A DNA stretch of 64,000 bases from positions 434,001 through 498,000 of the forward strand of contig JAEUQU010000002.1 in assembly GCA_016789455.1 (NCBI GenBank). The letters run 5' to 3'. The notes under the pieces were generated by a model that saw only the letters and a program-made list of their open reading frames with translations, was not told the origin of the DNA and did not search any database. Below, piece by piece: positions 33,334 to 41,847 of this stretch. Source of the DNA: Candidatus Saccharibacteria bacterium. Its GTDB lineage: Bacteria > Patescibacteriota > Saccharimonadia > Saccharimonadales > Saccharimonadaceae. The position numbers and the translations under genes were made by a program. Position 1 is the stretch's first letter; each line of letters opens with the position of its first letter.

Positions 33334-33567
33334 ATGAGCATTGAGCAGCGCACCCCAGACAAGCAACAGATTAGTATCCTCTGCACAAACTACCGGGGCG
33401 ATACCGCTTGGCGTACCATCATTCCACAGTCCATTTGGTTTGGCGGCACCGAATGGCATCCCGAGAAACAATGGCTGCTCAAGGCGTATGATGTAGAGAA
33501 GGATGCTGAGCGAGACTTTGCGATGAAAGATATCCAACGCTGGAGCGCGACCCAACCTGACGCATAA
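33334..33567 (+). CDS. Small conserved protein, WYL-like strand pattern
   Basis: 77 aa, 8 bases after the VOC gene. NYRGDTAWRTIIPQSIWFGG, EWHPEKQWLLKAYDVEKDAE and FAMKDIQRW make a compact beta barrel pattern seen in small stand-alone proteins and in WYL regulator domains. Function unknown. Confidence 0.75.
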   Translation: MSIEQRTPDKQQISILCTNYRGDTAWRTIIPQSIWFGGTEWHPEKQWLLKAYDVEKDAERDFAMKDIQRWSATQPDA

Positions 33568-33600
33568 GCTTCCGCATGCATTTACTGCTATAATTCGTCC

Positions 33601-34026
33601 ATGCCTTCCATATCACTCGTTACCGGCGTCCTTGTGAAAAATGCTGATAATAAGTTTCTGCTTGTGAAAAAACCGGATGATGTCGGGCCTTACGCTGGCA
33701 CATACCTGCCTCCTGGCGGCGCTGTCGATCAGGATGAACGCATCGACGAGGCCGCCCTGCGCGAGCTATACGAGGAAACCGGCGTCAAAGTGACGAACCT
33801 AAAGCGCGTTTACTTTGATGATGATATCACCGAAAACTGGGCAGGCAAGGTCAAGCACATGGTCGGACTACTTTACACTGCAGACTACGCATCAGGCGAC
33901 CTCACTCCCAAAGAAGGCAACGATGATGATTTTGATGTCGTCGGCTGGTTCTCACTGGAAGAGATGAAACACATGCCCTTATCCCCGCCGATAGAAAAAC
34001 TAATGAGACATCTTGGCTACCTATGA
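33601..34026 (+). CDS. Nudix hydrolase
   Basis: 141 aa. Complete Nudix box: GGAVDQDERIDEAALRELYE followed by ETGVKV (G-x5-E-x7-REL-x-EE-x-G-V). Hydrolyses a nucleoside diphosphate linked to another group; substrate not assignable. TATAAT (33589-33594) lies 6 bases before the ATG with no Shine-Dalgarno: leaderless. Confidence 0.93.
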   Translation: MPSISLVTGVLVKNADNKFLLVKKPDDVGPYAGTYLPPGGAVDQDERIDEAALRELYEETGVKVTNLKRVYFDDDITENWAGKVKHMVGLLYTADYASGDLTPKEGNDDDFDVVGWFSLEEMKHMPLSPPIEKLMRHLGYL

Positions 34027-34274
34027 GCATCGTGCGCAAATGGGATATGGCCGATGAAAGCACTAAGAAGCAGTGCACTGATGAAGTCATCGCCTATATT
34101 GAAGACTTAGAGGGCGCACAGCCGGGCGTCATCGCCGCCCAAGACATCATCGACATCGTCATGCAGCATCTTGGCCCAACGGTATACAATGCCGGCCTGG
34201 CCGACGCGAATAAGCTCATCAAACAGAAGCTCGGTGACATCGAGACCGAACTGGATACGCTGCATCAGCCATAG
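34023..34274 (+). CDS. DUF2164-like small protein
   Basis: 83 aa, start overlaps the Nudix stop (atga). DIIDIVMQHLGPTVYNAGLA with the preceding IAYIEDLEGAQPG matches the DUF2164 pattern (…LGPxxYNxGIxDA…). Helical, soluble, function unknown. Confidence 0.75.
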   Translation: MSIVRKWDMADESTKKQCTDEVIAYIEDLEGAQPGVIAAQDIIDIVMQHLGPTVYNAGLADANKLIKQKLGDIETELDTLHQP

Positions 34275-34294
34275 CAACTGCTATACTTAAACCT

Positions 34295-34711
34295 ATGCTT
34301 GGCAACAACTACCTCCTCTGGGAAAACGACCTTTTCATCGTGTGCACGCCGCACAACCCGCACCTTCCATACAGTGAAGGCCCGATACTCGTTATCAAGA
34401 CCAAGCACGACATCGCCAACGCCTGGCAAGATCCACTCCTGACCGGACACGCTTTTCATCTGGCCGCGCAGGTCTGCCAGGTGGTAGAGAAACTTGGCCT
34501 TGCCCCTTGGTTCAACATCCAGACGAATGGCAATTGGGGCCTGCTGCCCGATGCCACGCCGTTTTTTCATATCTATATATACGGCCGCAACAAAACTGAG
34601 CGCTGGGCCAAACCGATCATCCTACCCGAAGTCCCCAAGGCATACCATAATGACCCCATGCCCGAACCAGATCGAGCAAAATTAGCACAAGCCTTTACGG
34701 AGCTATCGTGA
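34295..34711 (+). CDS. HIT-like protein
   Basis: 138 aa. PILVIKTKHDIANAW and the C-terminal WFNIQTNGNWGLLPDATPFF followed by HIYIYGR occupy the place of the HIT strand and HxHxH loop, but only one His of the triad is seen, so hydrolase activity is doubtful. TATACT (34282-34287) lies 7 bases before the ATG: leaderless. Confidence 0.65.
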   Translation: MLGNNYLLWENDLFIVCTPHNPHLPYSEGPILVIKTKHDIANAWQDPLLTGHAFHLAAQVCQVVEKLGLAPWFNIQTNGNWGLLPDATPFFHIYIYGRNKTERWAKPIILPEVPKAYHNDPMPEPDRAKLAQAFTELS

Positions 34712-35199
34712 AACCGGTTGACTACCGCATAATGCGGAAGACGATTATTACACTCGTGCAAGCTAATCGCCACAAGCTCGTGTCGGTTGATGTTGCAGGT
34801 GATGAATCTATATTTGCATTTGAGGGCAAGCACTACGTTTGTGAAATTCAAATAGACGGCAATTGGTTCGGCTATGACCTGCAGGTAGAAGATGCAGCCG
34901 GATGTGACTTTGTTGATTATGTCGATGCCCGCCGCATGAATGATAAGCGTCGTACAAAGGAAGAACTTAGAGTTTACGAGGAGATGCTTAATACAGTAAG
35001 AAAGTTACTGAACGGCGATATATATTACTTAGCAAACCCCAATTGTTCTTATGTTGCTACTAAAAATAATGATGGCACTTTTGATGTAAGCTATTGGGAG
35101 CTAAAAATGTTTTTGTTTTATCCGTATAGCTCTGGCTGGAGTAATCGAACGTTTAGTAAAGACGAGTTCGACAAGTTGCACTTGAAAGTTTTAGACTGA
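34708..35199 (+). CDS. Unrecognised 163-aa protein
   Basis: GTG start overlaps the previous stop. Alternating strands (LVSVDVAGDESIFAFEGKHY, GNWFGYDLQVEDAAG), a charged helix (NDKRRTKEELRVYEEMLNTV) and an aromatic C-terminal part (SYWELKMFLFYPYSSGWSNR). No family recognised. AT-rich in its second half. Confidence 0.6.
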   Translation: MKPVDYRIMRKTIITLVQANRHKLVSVDVAGDESIFAFEGKHYVCEIQIDGNWFGYDLQVEDAAGCDFVDYVDARRMNDKRRTKEELRVYEEMLNTVRKLLNGDIYYLANPNCSYVATKNNDGTFDVSYWELKMFLFYPYSSGWSNRTFSKDEFDKLHLKVLD

Positions 35200-35287
35200 C
35201 AAATTTGTAGCATAGGAGTAACTTGGCTAGGTAGTTTTGGTTTCAATGTACTCAATCATGGTATTATTGAAGTAAGAGTTGCAGAAA

Positions 35288-36427
35288 ATGAAAAAATCCA
35301 AAACCCCTCGTCTCACCCTCATCTTAAGCATTGCCACCGGCCTGCTCATACTCCTCGCCGGCATCTTCGTCTACCTCACCCTCGCCGCCGGCCCCTCCGC
35401 CAACCGCGAAGCCGAAGACGCCACCCCGGACGAATTCGCTAAGGTCATCAGCGACCCCGCCGCCAGCAACTCCGAAGCCCTGCAGTTCCTCGGCCAATCC
35501 ACCACGCCCGACGACGGCAATTTTGAGACCGTCAACGTCAGCGACGCCACCAGCCTGCAGACCGCCCTGGATAACGCCCAGCCCGGCCAACACATCGTCA
35601 TGGCCGACGGCTCCTATGGCGGCAAGTTCACCATCACCAAGCCCGCCGCCGCCGATAAGCCCATCAAGCTCAGCGGCAGCCGCGGCGCCATCATCGACGG
35701 GGGCGATCTGAACAGCGGCTATGCATTGTACCTCGGTAACGCCGACTACTGGCACCTGGAAGGCTTTACCATCACCAACCGCGAGAAGGGCCTGATGGCC
35801 GATGACATTGATTTCACCACCATTAAAGGCCTGTATGTCCACACCATCGGCAACGAAGCCATCCATATCCGCTCCAACTCCTCCGACAACACCATCGACG
35901 GCAATGAGATCACCAACACCGGCTTGACCAACATCGAGTTCGGCGAAGGCATCTACGTAGGATCTGCCAACAACAACTGGGGCACCACCTCGGTCGGCGG
36001 CACCGTCACCATTCCCACGCCGGACAAGTCCGACAACAACAAGCTCATCAATAACAATATCTACAAGACCGGCGGTGAGTCCATGGACATCAAGGAGGGC
36101 ACCACCGGCGGGCTCATCAAAGGCAACACGTTCGACGGCGCCGAGATGGGCGGCCCCTACGCCGATTCCTGGATCGACATGAAGGGCAACGGCTGGACCA
36201 TCGAGGGTAATAAGGGCAAGAACGCCAAGGCCGATGCCTTCCAGGTCCACGCCAACAGCATCGAAGGGGAGTGGGGCCACGATAATATTTTTACCGGCAA
36301 CATCATCGAATCGGGCGTGCCTGGCTACGGCTTCAATATCGGCAGTGCCAGTGGCAACACGGTCAAATGTGACAATCAGGCACCGGGTGCGGCCAAGGGC
36401 CTGAGCGACATCGAGTGTACGCCGTAA
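35288..36427 (+). CDS. Anchored right-handed beta-helix protein, PL6/NosD-like
   Basis: 379 aa from the ATG at 35288. Membrane anchor at about 8-32 (LTLILSIATGLLILLAGIFV), Ala/Pro linker, then a parallel beta helix: LQTALDNAQPGQHIVMADGS, GFTITNREKGLMADDIDFTT, IHIRSNSSDNTIDGNEITNT, IKGNTFDGAEMG, NIIESGVPGYGFNIGSASGN. The start resembles the first turns of PL6 polysaccharide lyases, but no catalytic Lys/Arg pair can be placed. It faces outward; a carbohydrate-binding or -cleaving role is inferred. Confidence 0.8.
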   Translation: MKKSKTPRLTLILSIATGLLILLAGIFVYLTLAAGPSANREAEDATPDEFAKVISDPAASNSEALQFLGQSTTPDDGNFETVNVSDATSLQTALDNAQPGQHIVMADGSYGGKFTITKPAAADKPIKLSGSRGAIIDGGDLNSGYALYLGNADYWHLEGFTITNREKGLMADDIDFTTIKGLYVHTIGNEAIHIRSNSSDNTIDGNEITNTGLTNIEFGEGIYVGSANNNWGTTSVGGTVTIPTPDKSDNNKLINNNIYKTGGESMDIKEGTTGGLIKGNTFDGAEMGGPYADSWIDMKGNGWTIEGNKGKNAKADAFQVHANSIEGEWGHDNIFTGNIIESGVPGYGFNIGSASGNTVKCDNQAPGAAKGLSDIECTP

Positions 36428-36510
36428 CAAGATAACGGCGTCGACTGCTACATGCCGCTACCTGATCCTGCTCCGCTTTAAGCTGGCGCACATCATGATA
36501 TAATGAAGGC

Positions 36511-36774
36511 ATGGTACAGAAGCAGCTACTCAGAGTTCTGACCGGAATCATCCTCCTCGTCGCAGGGATGATAACTATCATGGCCGGGCTGCTTATCTCA
36601 TTGTTCGCGCTTGATGGCAGTTGGTTGTTGCTGTCACTGCTGGGACTCGGTATCGTCATTGGCGGCGTTCTGCTCGTCATCAAGGAGCTCCACACAGCAC
36701 TCGGCTACGCCAAGCGGCACATACCCAAGACTAAGCCGGGCCAGCGGCCGGTGAAGCATATAAAATCAGAGTGA
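36511..36774 (+). CDS. Small two-helix membrane protein
   Basis: 87 aa. Two hydrophobic helices (VLTGIILLVAGMITIMAGLL; GSWLLLSLLGLGIVIGGVLL) and a basic tail. TATAAT (36499-36504) is 6 bases before the ATG: leaderless. No family recognised. Followed by the next membrane protein after 1 base. Confidence 0.65.
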   Translation: MVQKQLLRVLTGIILLVAGMITIMAGLLISLFALDGSWLLLSLLGLGIVIGGVLLVIKELHTALGYAKRHIPKTKPGQRPVKHIKSE

Positions 36775-36775
36775 T

Positions 36776-37021
36776 ATGAACGATCGGCTTTTTGCGGCAG
36801 TCTTAGGCACCTTTTTCGTCGGTATCGGCGGGCTTTTTGCGGCGACGGCGCTGACTGATTTGCAGATTCCCTATGTACTAAGAGCCGGCGCCATTATCTG
36901 CGATGCTACGGCAATCTGTGCCGATGCCGACATCATACTGCTACCAGTCGCGGCCATTCTCATGCTTGAGGGTGCCATCATCGCCATGGTGCGGGCCGTC
37001 TCGCCAGCGCATCAACCGTAG
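36776..37021 (+). CDS. Small membrane protein
   Basis: 81 aa, two or three hydrophobic segments (FAAVLGTFFVGIGGLFAATA; DIILLPVAAILMLEGAIIAM) with a short Cys-containing loop (AIICDATAICADAD). Co-transcribed with the gene before. Unrecognised. Confidence 0.6.
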   Translation: MNDRLFAAVLGTFFVGIGGLFAATALTDLQIPYVLRAGAIICDATAICADADIILLPVAAILMLEGAIIAMVRAVSPAHQP

Positions 37022-37035
37022 CGTATAATGAGAGC

Positions 37036-37266
37036 ATGAAACGTTTATACCGATCTGAAACTGACAAAAAACTAGGCGGTGTCTGCGGTGGCCTGGGCGA
37101 GTACTTCGGTCTTGATCCGGTCCTGTTCCGCATTGGCTTCGTAGTGGCCACCGTGGCGGGTGCCGTGCCTGGTATTCTCCCGTACATCGTACTATGGATC
37201 CTGATTCCTACCAAAAGCGCCCTCCCGCCTGAGCACGACGACGACACTACTGCCAAATCAGAGTAA
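37036..37266 (+). CDS. PspC-domain membrane protein
   Basis: 76 aa. KRLYRSETDKKLGGVCGGLG then EYFGLDPVLFRIGFVV and YIVLWILIP are the PspC signature. In proteobacteria PspC senses envelope stress; the stand-alone form has unknown partners. TATAAT (37024-37029) 6 bases before the ATG: leaderless. Acidic C-terminal tail. Confidence 0.92.
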   Translation: MKRLYRSETDKKLGGVCGGLGEYFGLDPVLFRIGFVVATVAGAVPGILPYIVLWILIPTKSALPPEHDDDTTAKSE

Positions 37267-37365
37267 ATTCAGCAGAAAAGCCTGTCAAAACTGCCACGCA
37301 TCTGCTACAATAACTCTGTTCACGCACAGCGTCTTATTTGAAGCAAGGCAGCGACAGGCAATTAC

Positions 37366-37441
37366 GCCCCGATAGCTCAGTTGGTAGAGCGCATCCATGG
37401 TAAGGATGAGGTCACGGGTTCGAATCCCGTTTGGGGCTCCA
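37366..37441 (+). tRNA. tRNA-Thr (anticodon GGU)
   Basis: 76 bases with encoded CCA. Acceptor gccccga/ttggggc (one G-T pair), D arm gctcagttggtagagc, anticodon stem catcc/ggatg around GGT, T arm cgggttcgaatcccg. A TACAAT box lies at 37306-37311. Confidence 0.97.
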
Positions 37442-37469
37442 TATTTGTCTATTGAATTGCTGAGATAGC

Positions 37470-37498
37470 TTGAAAGACGCTCCAGTATCTGATATACT
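37470..37498 (+). promoter_or_regulatory. Promoter of rpmG
   Basis: TTGAAA (37470-37475), 17-bp spacer, TATACT (37493-37498). Confidence 0.82.
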
Positions 37499-37575
37499 AG
37501 CGTAGATTTAATCCATCTCATAAGAGGTAGCTCGCTCCGCGAGAAACATAAGCGTAATTTACAGGTTATAACGAC

Positions 37576-37782
37576 ATGGCAAAGAAGAACCAAAAGCGGA
37601 AAGTAGTCGGCCTGGTCTGCGAAGAGACCGGTCTGCGTTTGTATTACACAACCAAGAACACCCAGAATACTACTGAAAAGCTGTCATTTCTGAAGTACAA
37701 CCCAAAGCTCCGCCGCCGCACCCGTTTCACCGAGGTCAAGAAGAACCTGGGCCGCAACGAAGTCAAGGCTCGTAAGCACTGA
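37576..37782 (+). CDS. rpmG: 50S ribosomal protein L33, zinc-free
   Basis: 68 aa. VVGLVCEETGLRLYYTTKNT and LSFLKYNPKLRRRTRFTEVK match L33; only one Cys, so no zinc site. Basic C-terminal tail longer than the usual 50-55 aa. Single-gene unit with promoter and terminator. Confidence 0.9.
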   Translation: MAKKNQKRKVVGLVCEETGLRLYYTTKNTQNTTEKLSFLKYNPKLRRRTRFTEVKKNLGRNEVKARKH

Positions 37783-37804
37783 TCTCGGCATCTACCGTAT
37801 GGAA

Positions 37805-37830
37805 ACACCCGCATCGAGCGGGTGTTTTTT
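37805..37830 (+). terminator. Terminator of rpmG
   Basis: acacccgc-atcga-gcgggtgtttttt, 8-bp stem plus T run. Confidence 0.95.
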
Positions 37831-37935
37831 ATTACGGGCAGCAGGGGAGTGTGTAAGCTAAGGCTCTTGACAAAAGTACATAAATGTGCTATGTACACCA
37901 CTTGTCAATACCCTTGTGCTTAAGAGACCAGGATA

Positions 37936-38640
37936 TCAGGCATTCTCATGCGCCATCCGGTGCGCCGGCGCCGCCTCATCATCAGCAGCCCCCGTCGGCT
38001 GCACCACTTCAAGCTTATCCGCCAACCACAGGCCCACGCGGGCCATCTCTTCCAGGTCCTTCTCGTGGACGACCGGTTGGCTGTTATAGATGTAGATGGT
38101 CGAGCCATCAAACTCGTAGTCAAAGTGGCTGAAGTGGTGGGCCAGCATGCCGGTAACAGAGGTGCTCATGACTTCGGAGACTGTATCAAACTTATCTGAC
38201 GGCGCGTAGGGGATGAAATGCTCGGCGAACTTGCCATCGTGGTTGATGAACAGGTTGGTGGCCACCTGGAAGTTGGCAAAATTGATGTACAGGTTGGAGT
38301 AGAAAACCTCGTCGTGGTGGTGAGCATCCAAAAAGATATGCGGCAGCTCGGTGGCGGGGCCAAGATCCACCTGGACGATTACCCAGTGGTAGTCATTCTC
38401 GCCTTTGCCAGGAAAACGCAGCGAATTTGTGCGCTCTAAAAGGCTGATATCCCGCCCTTTGACGTTGCCGACTGCGAAATGCCGGTCGACATGCGAAGTC
38501 GAAGCCGTCACGCCGCGCACCACGGCGTGTTCATCATACCGGTGGTCGACATGCCCGAAATAGACCAGGTCGAACTTCTTGGCAAATGTCTTGATGGTCT
38601 TGCCGTTGGAGCTGCGGTGGAGCAGGTCGAGGATGCTCAT
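37936..38640 (-). CDS. Unrecognised 234-aa protein, last gene of the alpha-glucan operon
   Basis: No family recognised. Soluble, His-rich in the middle (HIFLDAHHHDEVFYSNLYIN), strand-rich (NDYHWVIVQVDLGP; FDYEFDGSTIYIYNSQPVVH). No signal or membrane segment. Starts 10 bases after the GH15 gene, in the same transcript, so a role in or beside glucan metabolism is possible but only by association. Confidence 0.7.
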   Translation of the reverse strand: MSILDLLHRSSNGKTIKTFAKKFDLVYFGHVDHRYDEHAVVRGVTASTSHVDRHFAVGNVKGRDISLLERTNSLRFPGKGENDYHWVIVQVDLGPATELPHIFLDAHHHDEVFYSNLYINFANFQVATNLFINHDGKFAEHFIPYAPSDKFDTVSEVMSTSVTGMLAHHFSHFDYEFDGSTIYIYNSQPVVHEKDLEEMARVGLWLADKLEVVQPTGAADDEAAPAHRMAHENA

Positions 38641-38650
38641 AGGGTGTCCG

Positions 38651-40627
38651 CTAGGATTTTGCGTCCTCCGGCTGGCCGTCAGGCAGGTTGGTAGCGACCA
38701 TGTCGAGCAGGGCGTTGATGTATTCAGCCTGGCTCCAGGTCAGTGGCGCGACTGAGATGAACTCCTGGGTGTACGGGTTGATCTGCTCGGATAGGACGCC
38801 GGAGCCCATCATGCTGTCGCGGACCCAGGCCAGGATGACGCGGGCGTCTTCGACGCGGCCGGTCTCGAAGTAGTACTGGGCAATCCAGAGCGTGGTGATG
38901 AACCAGGGGTTGGCACCCTTTTCGTCGACGGCGTCGTAGCGGTCGTGTTCGTAGCGTGGCATCGGCGTGACCTTGCAGTCCTCGACACAGACGCCGAACT
39001 CGCGGCAGATGGTTTCGTAGCTCTCCTTTACTTCCGGACTGTCGATGGGGAAGAGGCCGAACATGAAGGCGCCGTAGAAGCTGGAGAGATCGATGACGTC
39101 GTCGTAGTAGAGGCCGTCGTCCTGAACACGGATGCCTTTGTAGAAGAACTTGCGTTCCTTATTGTAGAGCGTGCTGCGGGCAGCGGTAGCGATCTGTTCG
39201 GCCATGGCCTGCCAGCGGGTGGCGCTGTGTTGGTCGCCGACAAGTTCGGCCAGGTCGACTGCCGTCACCAGGCCGCCATAGACGGTGGCCACGGTGTAGG
39301 TGGAAGTAAGGAACTTTTCTTCCCACAGGTCATAGCTGGCGTGCGGCAGCTTGGTGTCCTCATCGACGTAGGCACAGAGGAAGTTGGCCATCTTCTTAAT
39401 GAAGTTTTCATAGTATTGCTTGAGGAAGAACTCGTCGCCTGTCTGGCGGTAGTATTCACCACAGAGGAATAGGACGATAGCCGTCTCGTCTTCCTGGATG
39501 GGCGGTTCGGCCTTGCCGGCGTAGACATAGGCGTGCCAGCTGCTGCCGATGGCGCCGTCCGGCTGGTATTTGTGCATCAAAAACCCATCGGTGGTCAGGC
39601 CGCGGCGGCAGAACTCGAAGAAGCGCTGCAGCTCGTCCTTGTAGCCCAGGCGCAGCAGCGGCCACATGGTATAGGCGCCGTCACGGGGCCAGCAGTAGGT
39701 GTAGGAATCGCGCGAGTAGTTGAGCATGGTGGTGTCGGTGCTGGCAATGACGCCGCCGCGGCTATCGACGTGCGACTTGGTAATCAGCAGACTTTTGGTG
39801 AAGCTGTCTTTGAAGTCGGCGTCGATGGAGGCACGGATATCACCGGACTTGCCCAGCCAGTAGCGCCAGGATTGTTCGGTCACTGCCTGGCGGTGCGCGA
39901 CGGTATCTTTCTTAAGCTGGCGGTGCAATAGAATGGCACCTTGTGTGGTCTTGCCGCAGGCCACCCAGTAGTTGACGATGGCTGAATCATGCGCGGGGAC
40001 GTCGACGACGCAGCGGATGACGGTGTCGACGCGGCCGTGCTCGACATTGTTGCCGGACAGTTCGCCGTCCTCGGCGTCGCGGAAGGTGCCCTCTTTGCCC
40101 TCGATACCGAAGATACCGATGGCATGCTGGTCAAACTCCACGCCTTTGTTATCAACGGCACCGACCACGAAGGCACGATGACCTTTGTAGTGCAGGATGG
40201 CGTTTTCGCCCGGCAGATACTGGGCGGTGTCGCCGGAGAGGCTGTTGCTGATGCGGAAGACCTGGTGCATGAACAGTCGCACGGACCGCTGCTGGTCGCC
40301 GCTATTGACGATGTGGATGTTGCGCAGGAAAGCATCGTACTCGCTGTCAACGGTGTCATGGAACTTGAGCGTGATACCAAGGCGTTCGTGATGGGCGGTG
40401 ATCAGGCCGATGAGGGCCTCGGGTTCGTAGCCGTAGGTGAAGCGCCAGGACTTATCATCGAGCCAGGTAAACTGGTTGTCTACCCAGACACCGATGCGAT
40501 GGCGCATGCGGTCGGCGGTAGCATGGTTTTCCAGGCCGACGTACGGGTAAAAGAAATCGTGTACCATCGCATACCGGTTGATACCGACATGCATGCTGCC
40601 GTTGCTGAGGACGACTGGTCTGGTCAT
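38651..40627 (-). CDS. Glycoside hydrolase family 15, glucoamylase-like
   Basis: 658 aa, cytosolic (no signal peptide). N-terminal beta-sandwich domain (MHVGINRYAMVHDFFYPYVG), then the (alpha/alpha)6 barrel: YSRDSYTYCWPRDGAYTMWP, GSSWHAYVYAGKAEPPIQED with ETAIVLF, and NPWFITTLWIAQYYFETGR near the C terminus. Releases glucose from non-reducing ends of alpha-1,4-glucans or from related oligosaccharides. Start overlaps the GH57 stop by one base. Order of domains and length fit prokaryotic glucoamylase/glucodextranase-type GH15. Confidence 0.9.
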   Translation of the reverse strand: MTRPVVLSNGSMHVGINRYAMVHDFFYPYVGLENHATADRMRHRIGVWVDNQFTWLDDKSWRFTYGYEPEALIGLITAHHERLGITLKFHDTVDSEYDAFLRNIHIVNSGDQQRSVRLFMHQVFRISNSLSGDTAQYLPGENAILHYKGHRAFVVGAVDNKGVEFDQHAIGIFGIEGKEGTFRDAEDGELSGNNVEHGRVDTVIRCVVDVPAHDSAIVNYWVACGKTTQGAILLHRQLKKDTVAHRQAVTEQSWRYWLGKSGDIRASIDADFKDSFTKSLLITKSHVDSRGGVIASTDTTMLNYSRDSYTYCWPRDGAYTMWPLLRLGYKDELQRFFEFCRRGLTTDGFLMHKYQPDGAIGSSWHAYVYAGKAEPPIQEDETAIVLFLCGEYYRQTGDEFFLKQYYENFIKKMANFLCAYVDEDTKLPHASYDLWEEKFLTSTYTVATVYGGLVTAVDLAELVGDQHSATRWQAMAEQIATAARSTLYNKERKFFYKGIRVQDDGLYYDDVIDLSSFYGAFMFGLFPIDSPEVKESYETICREFGVCVEDCKVTPMPRYEHDRYDAVDEKGANPWFITTLWIAQYYFETGRVEDARVILAWVRDSMMGSGVLSEQINPYTQEFISVAPLTWSQAEYINALLDMVATNLPDGQPEDAKS

Positions 40628-41847
40628 TAGTGAATCCCTTCCTTGTGTTTCATAACTCTTAGTTTTAGGTCGCGCAGGCAGTTCATGTAGTACATGAAGG
40701 CATCATAGGGCGAATCATAGGGACTGAAATAAGCATGGACATCACCGTCGCGGAACCACTTGGTACACATATAGTAGGGGTGGTCCGAGATCTGCAGGCG
40801 GCGCCAGTCTTCGATGAGGGCACGATCCTCGGTGGCCAGGACATCGGTCTCCAGGTCGTACAGCAGCTGCATGGCCTGCTGCTGCATGGGGTTGCCGAGC
40901 CAGGCGGTCAGGTCGCGCTCGGTGTCGGCCCAGGTGACGGTATATGGGATGTCGACGTAATCGACCGGCTCGAAGGCCTCGATGGCCTCGGAGGGGGTCA
41001 TGAAGGTGTTGCCGTGGTGCTTGAGGAACTCGACAGGCAGGGCGCGCAAAAAGTCGAAGATGCCCGTCTCTTCCCATTGGTGCTCACCAAAGGTTTCGTA
41101 ATCCATAAAGAGGTTGACGTTGGTCTGGTCTTTCGGGAGGGCGTTAATCCAGTGGACGTATTTGTCGGCGGTCAGCGGATGGTCGGCCCAATCGTGGTTG
41201 CTGAAACGGAAGGCGATGTCATCGCTCATGCGGTAGTTCTTCATCAGCAGGCGGATGTTGTTGGTGTAGCTGGGGCGGTAGACAAAGTTGGGGCTGCGCC
41301 AGCCAAGAATGGGATCCCAGCCTTCAGTCAGGATGCCTTTGTAGCCGTTCTGGTCGGCCCAGTAGGCCAGGTCGTTATTGTAAGCGAACTCGGTGTTGCG
41401 GAAGACCTGCGGCTTGACGCCGAAGACCTGTTTGACCTTTTCTTCGTGCATGCGGACCTGCTTGGCGAATTCGAAGCGGCTGTAGAAGAAAGCCAGGCTG
41501 TGGTAATACGTTTCGCCGATGATTTCGACGCGGCCGGTTTCCACCAGGCGCTTGAAGCTTTCCAGGACGTCCGGTGCCCACTGCTCCAACTGCTCTATGA
41601 CGGTGCCGGTGATAGACATGGCCACGCGGAACTCCGGATGCTTCTCCAGCAGCTCCAGCAGCACGGCGTTCATCGGCAGGTATGATTTCTTGGCGACCTT
41701 CTTCAGGATGAACTTGTTGTTGGCGTTGCCATGTACTTCCGGCTGGTTGAAATAATTGTGGTCATGACCGGACTCAAACACCGAGTAGGGCCGTACGCGG
41801 TACGGTTGGTGGACATGCAGATAGAGGACGATGGCCCGTTTGCTCAT
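40627..41847 (-). CDS. Glycoside hydrolase family 57, alpha-amylase type
   Basis: 406 aa from the ATG at 41847, overlapping the previous stop by ATGA; a longer frame to 41958 lies inside that gene. GH57 region 1 is LYLHVHQPYR (His13), region 3 VFRNTEFAYNNDLAYWAD with Glu153 as the expected nucleophile, region 4 LFMDYETFGEHQW with Asp249 as the expected acid/base. Cytosolic. Acts on alpha-1,4-glucan chains; whether it hydrolyses or transfers cannot be told. Confidence 0.9.
   Translation of the reverse strand: MSKRAIVLYLHVHQPYRVRPYSVFESGHDHNYFNQPEVHGNANNKFILKKVAKKSYLPMNAVLLELLEKHPEFRVAMSITGTVIEQLEQWAPDVLESFKRLVETGRVEIIGETYYHSLAFFYSRFEFAKQVRMHEEKVKQVFGVKPQVFRNTEFAYNNDLAYWADQNGYKGILTEGWDPILGWRSPNFVYRPSYTNNIRLLMKNYRMSDDIAFRFSNHDWADHPLTADKYVHWINALPKDQTNVNLFMDYETFGEHQWEETGIFDFLRALPVEFLKHHGNTFMTPSEAIEAFEPVDYVDIPYTVTWADTERDLTAWLGNPMQQQAMQLLYDLETDVLATEDRALIEDWRRLQISDHPYYMCTKWFRDGDVHAYFSPYDSPYDAFMYYMNCLRDLKLRVMKHKEGIH

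Noticed and set aside
35324-36430. 368-aa minus-strand frame opposite the beta-helix gene
   Set aside because: Composition is the Gly/Val/Asp mirror of the sense gene; no start signal; the sense strand has a clear beta-helix protein.
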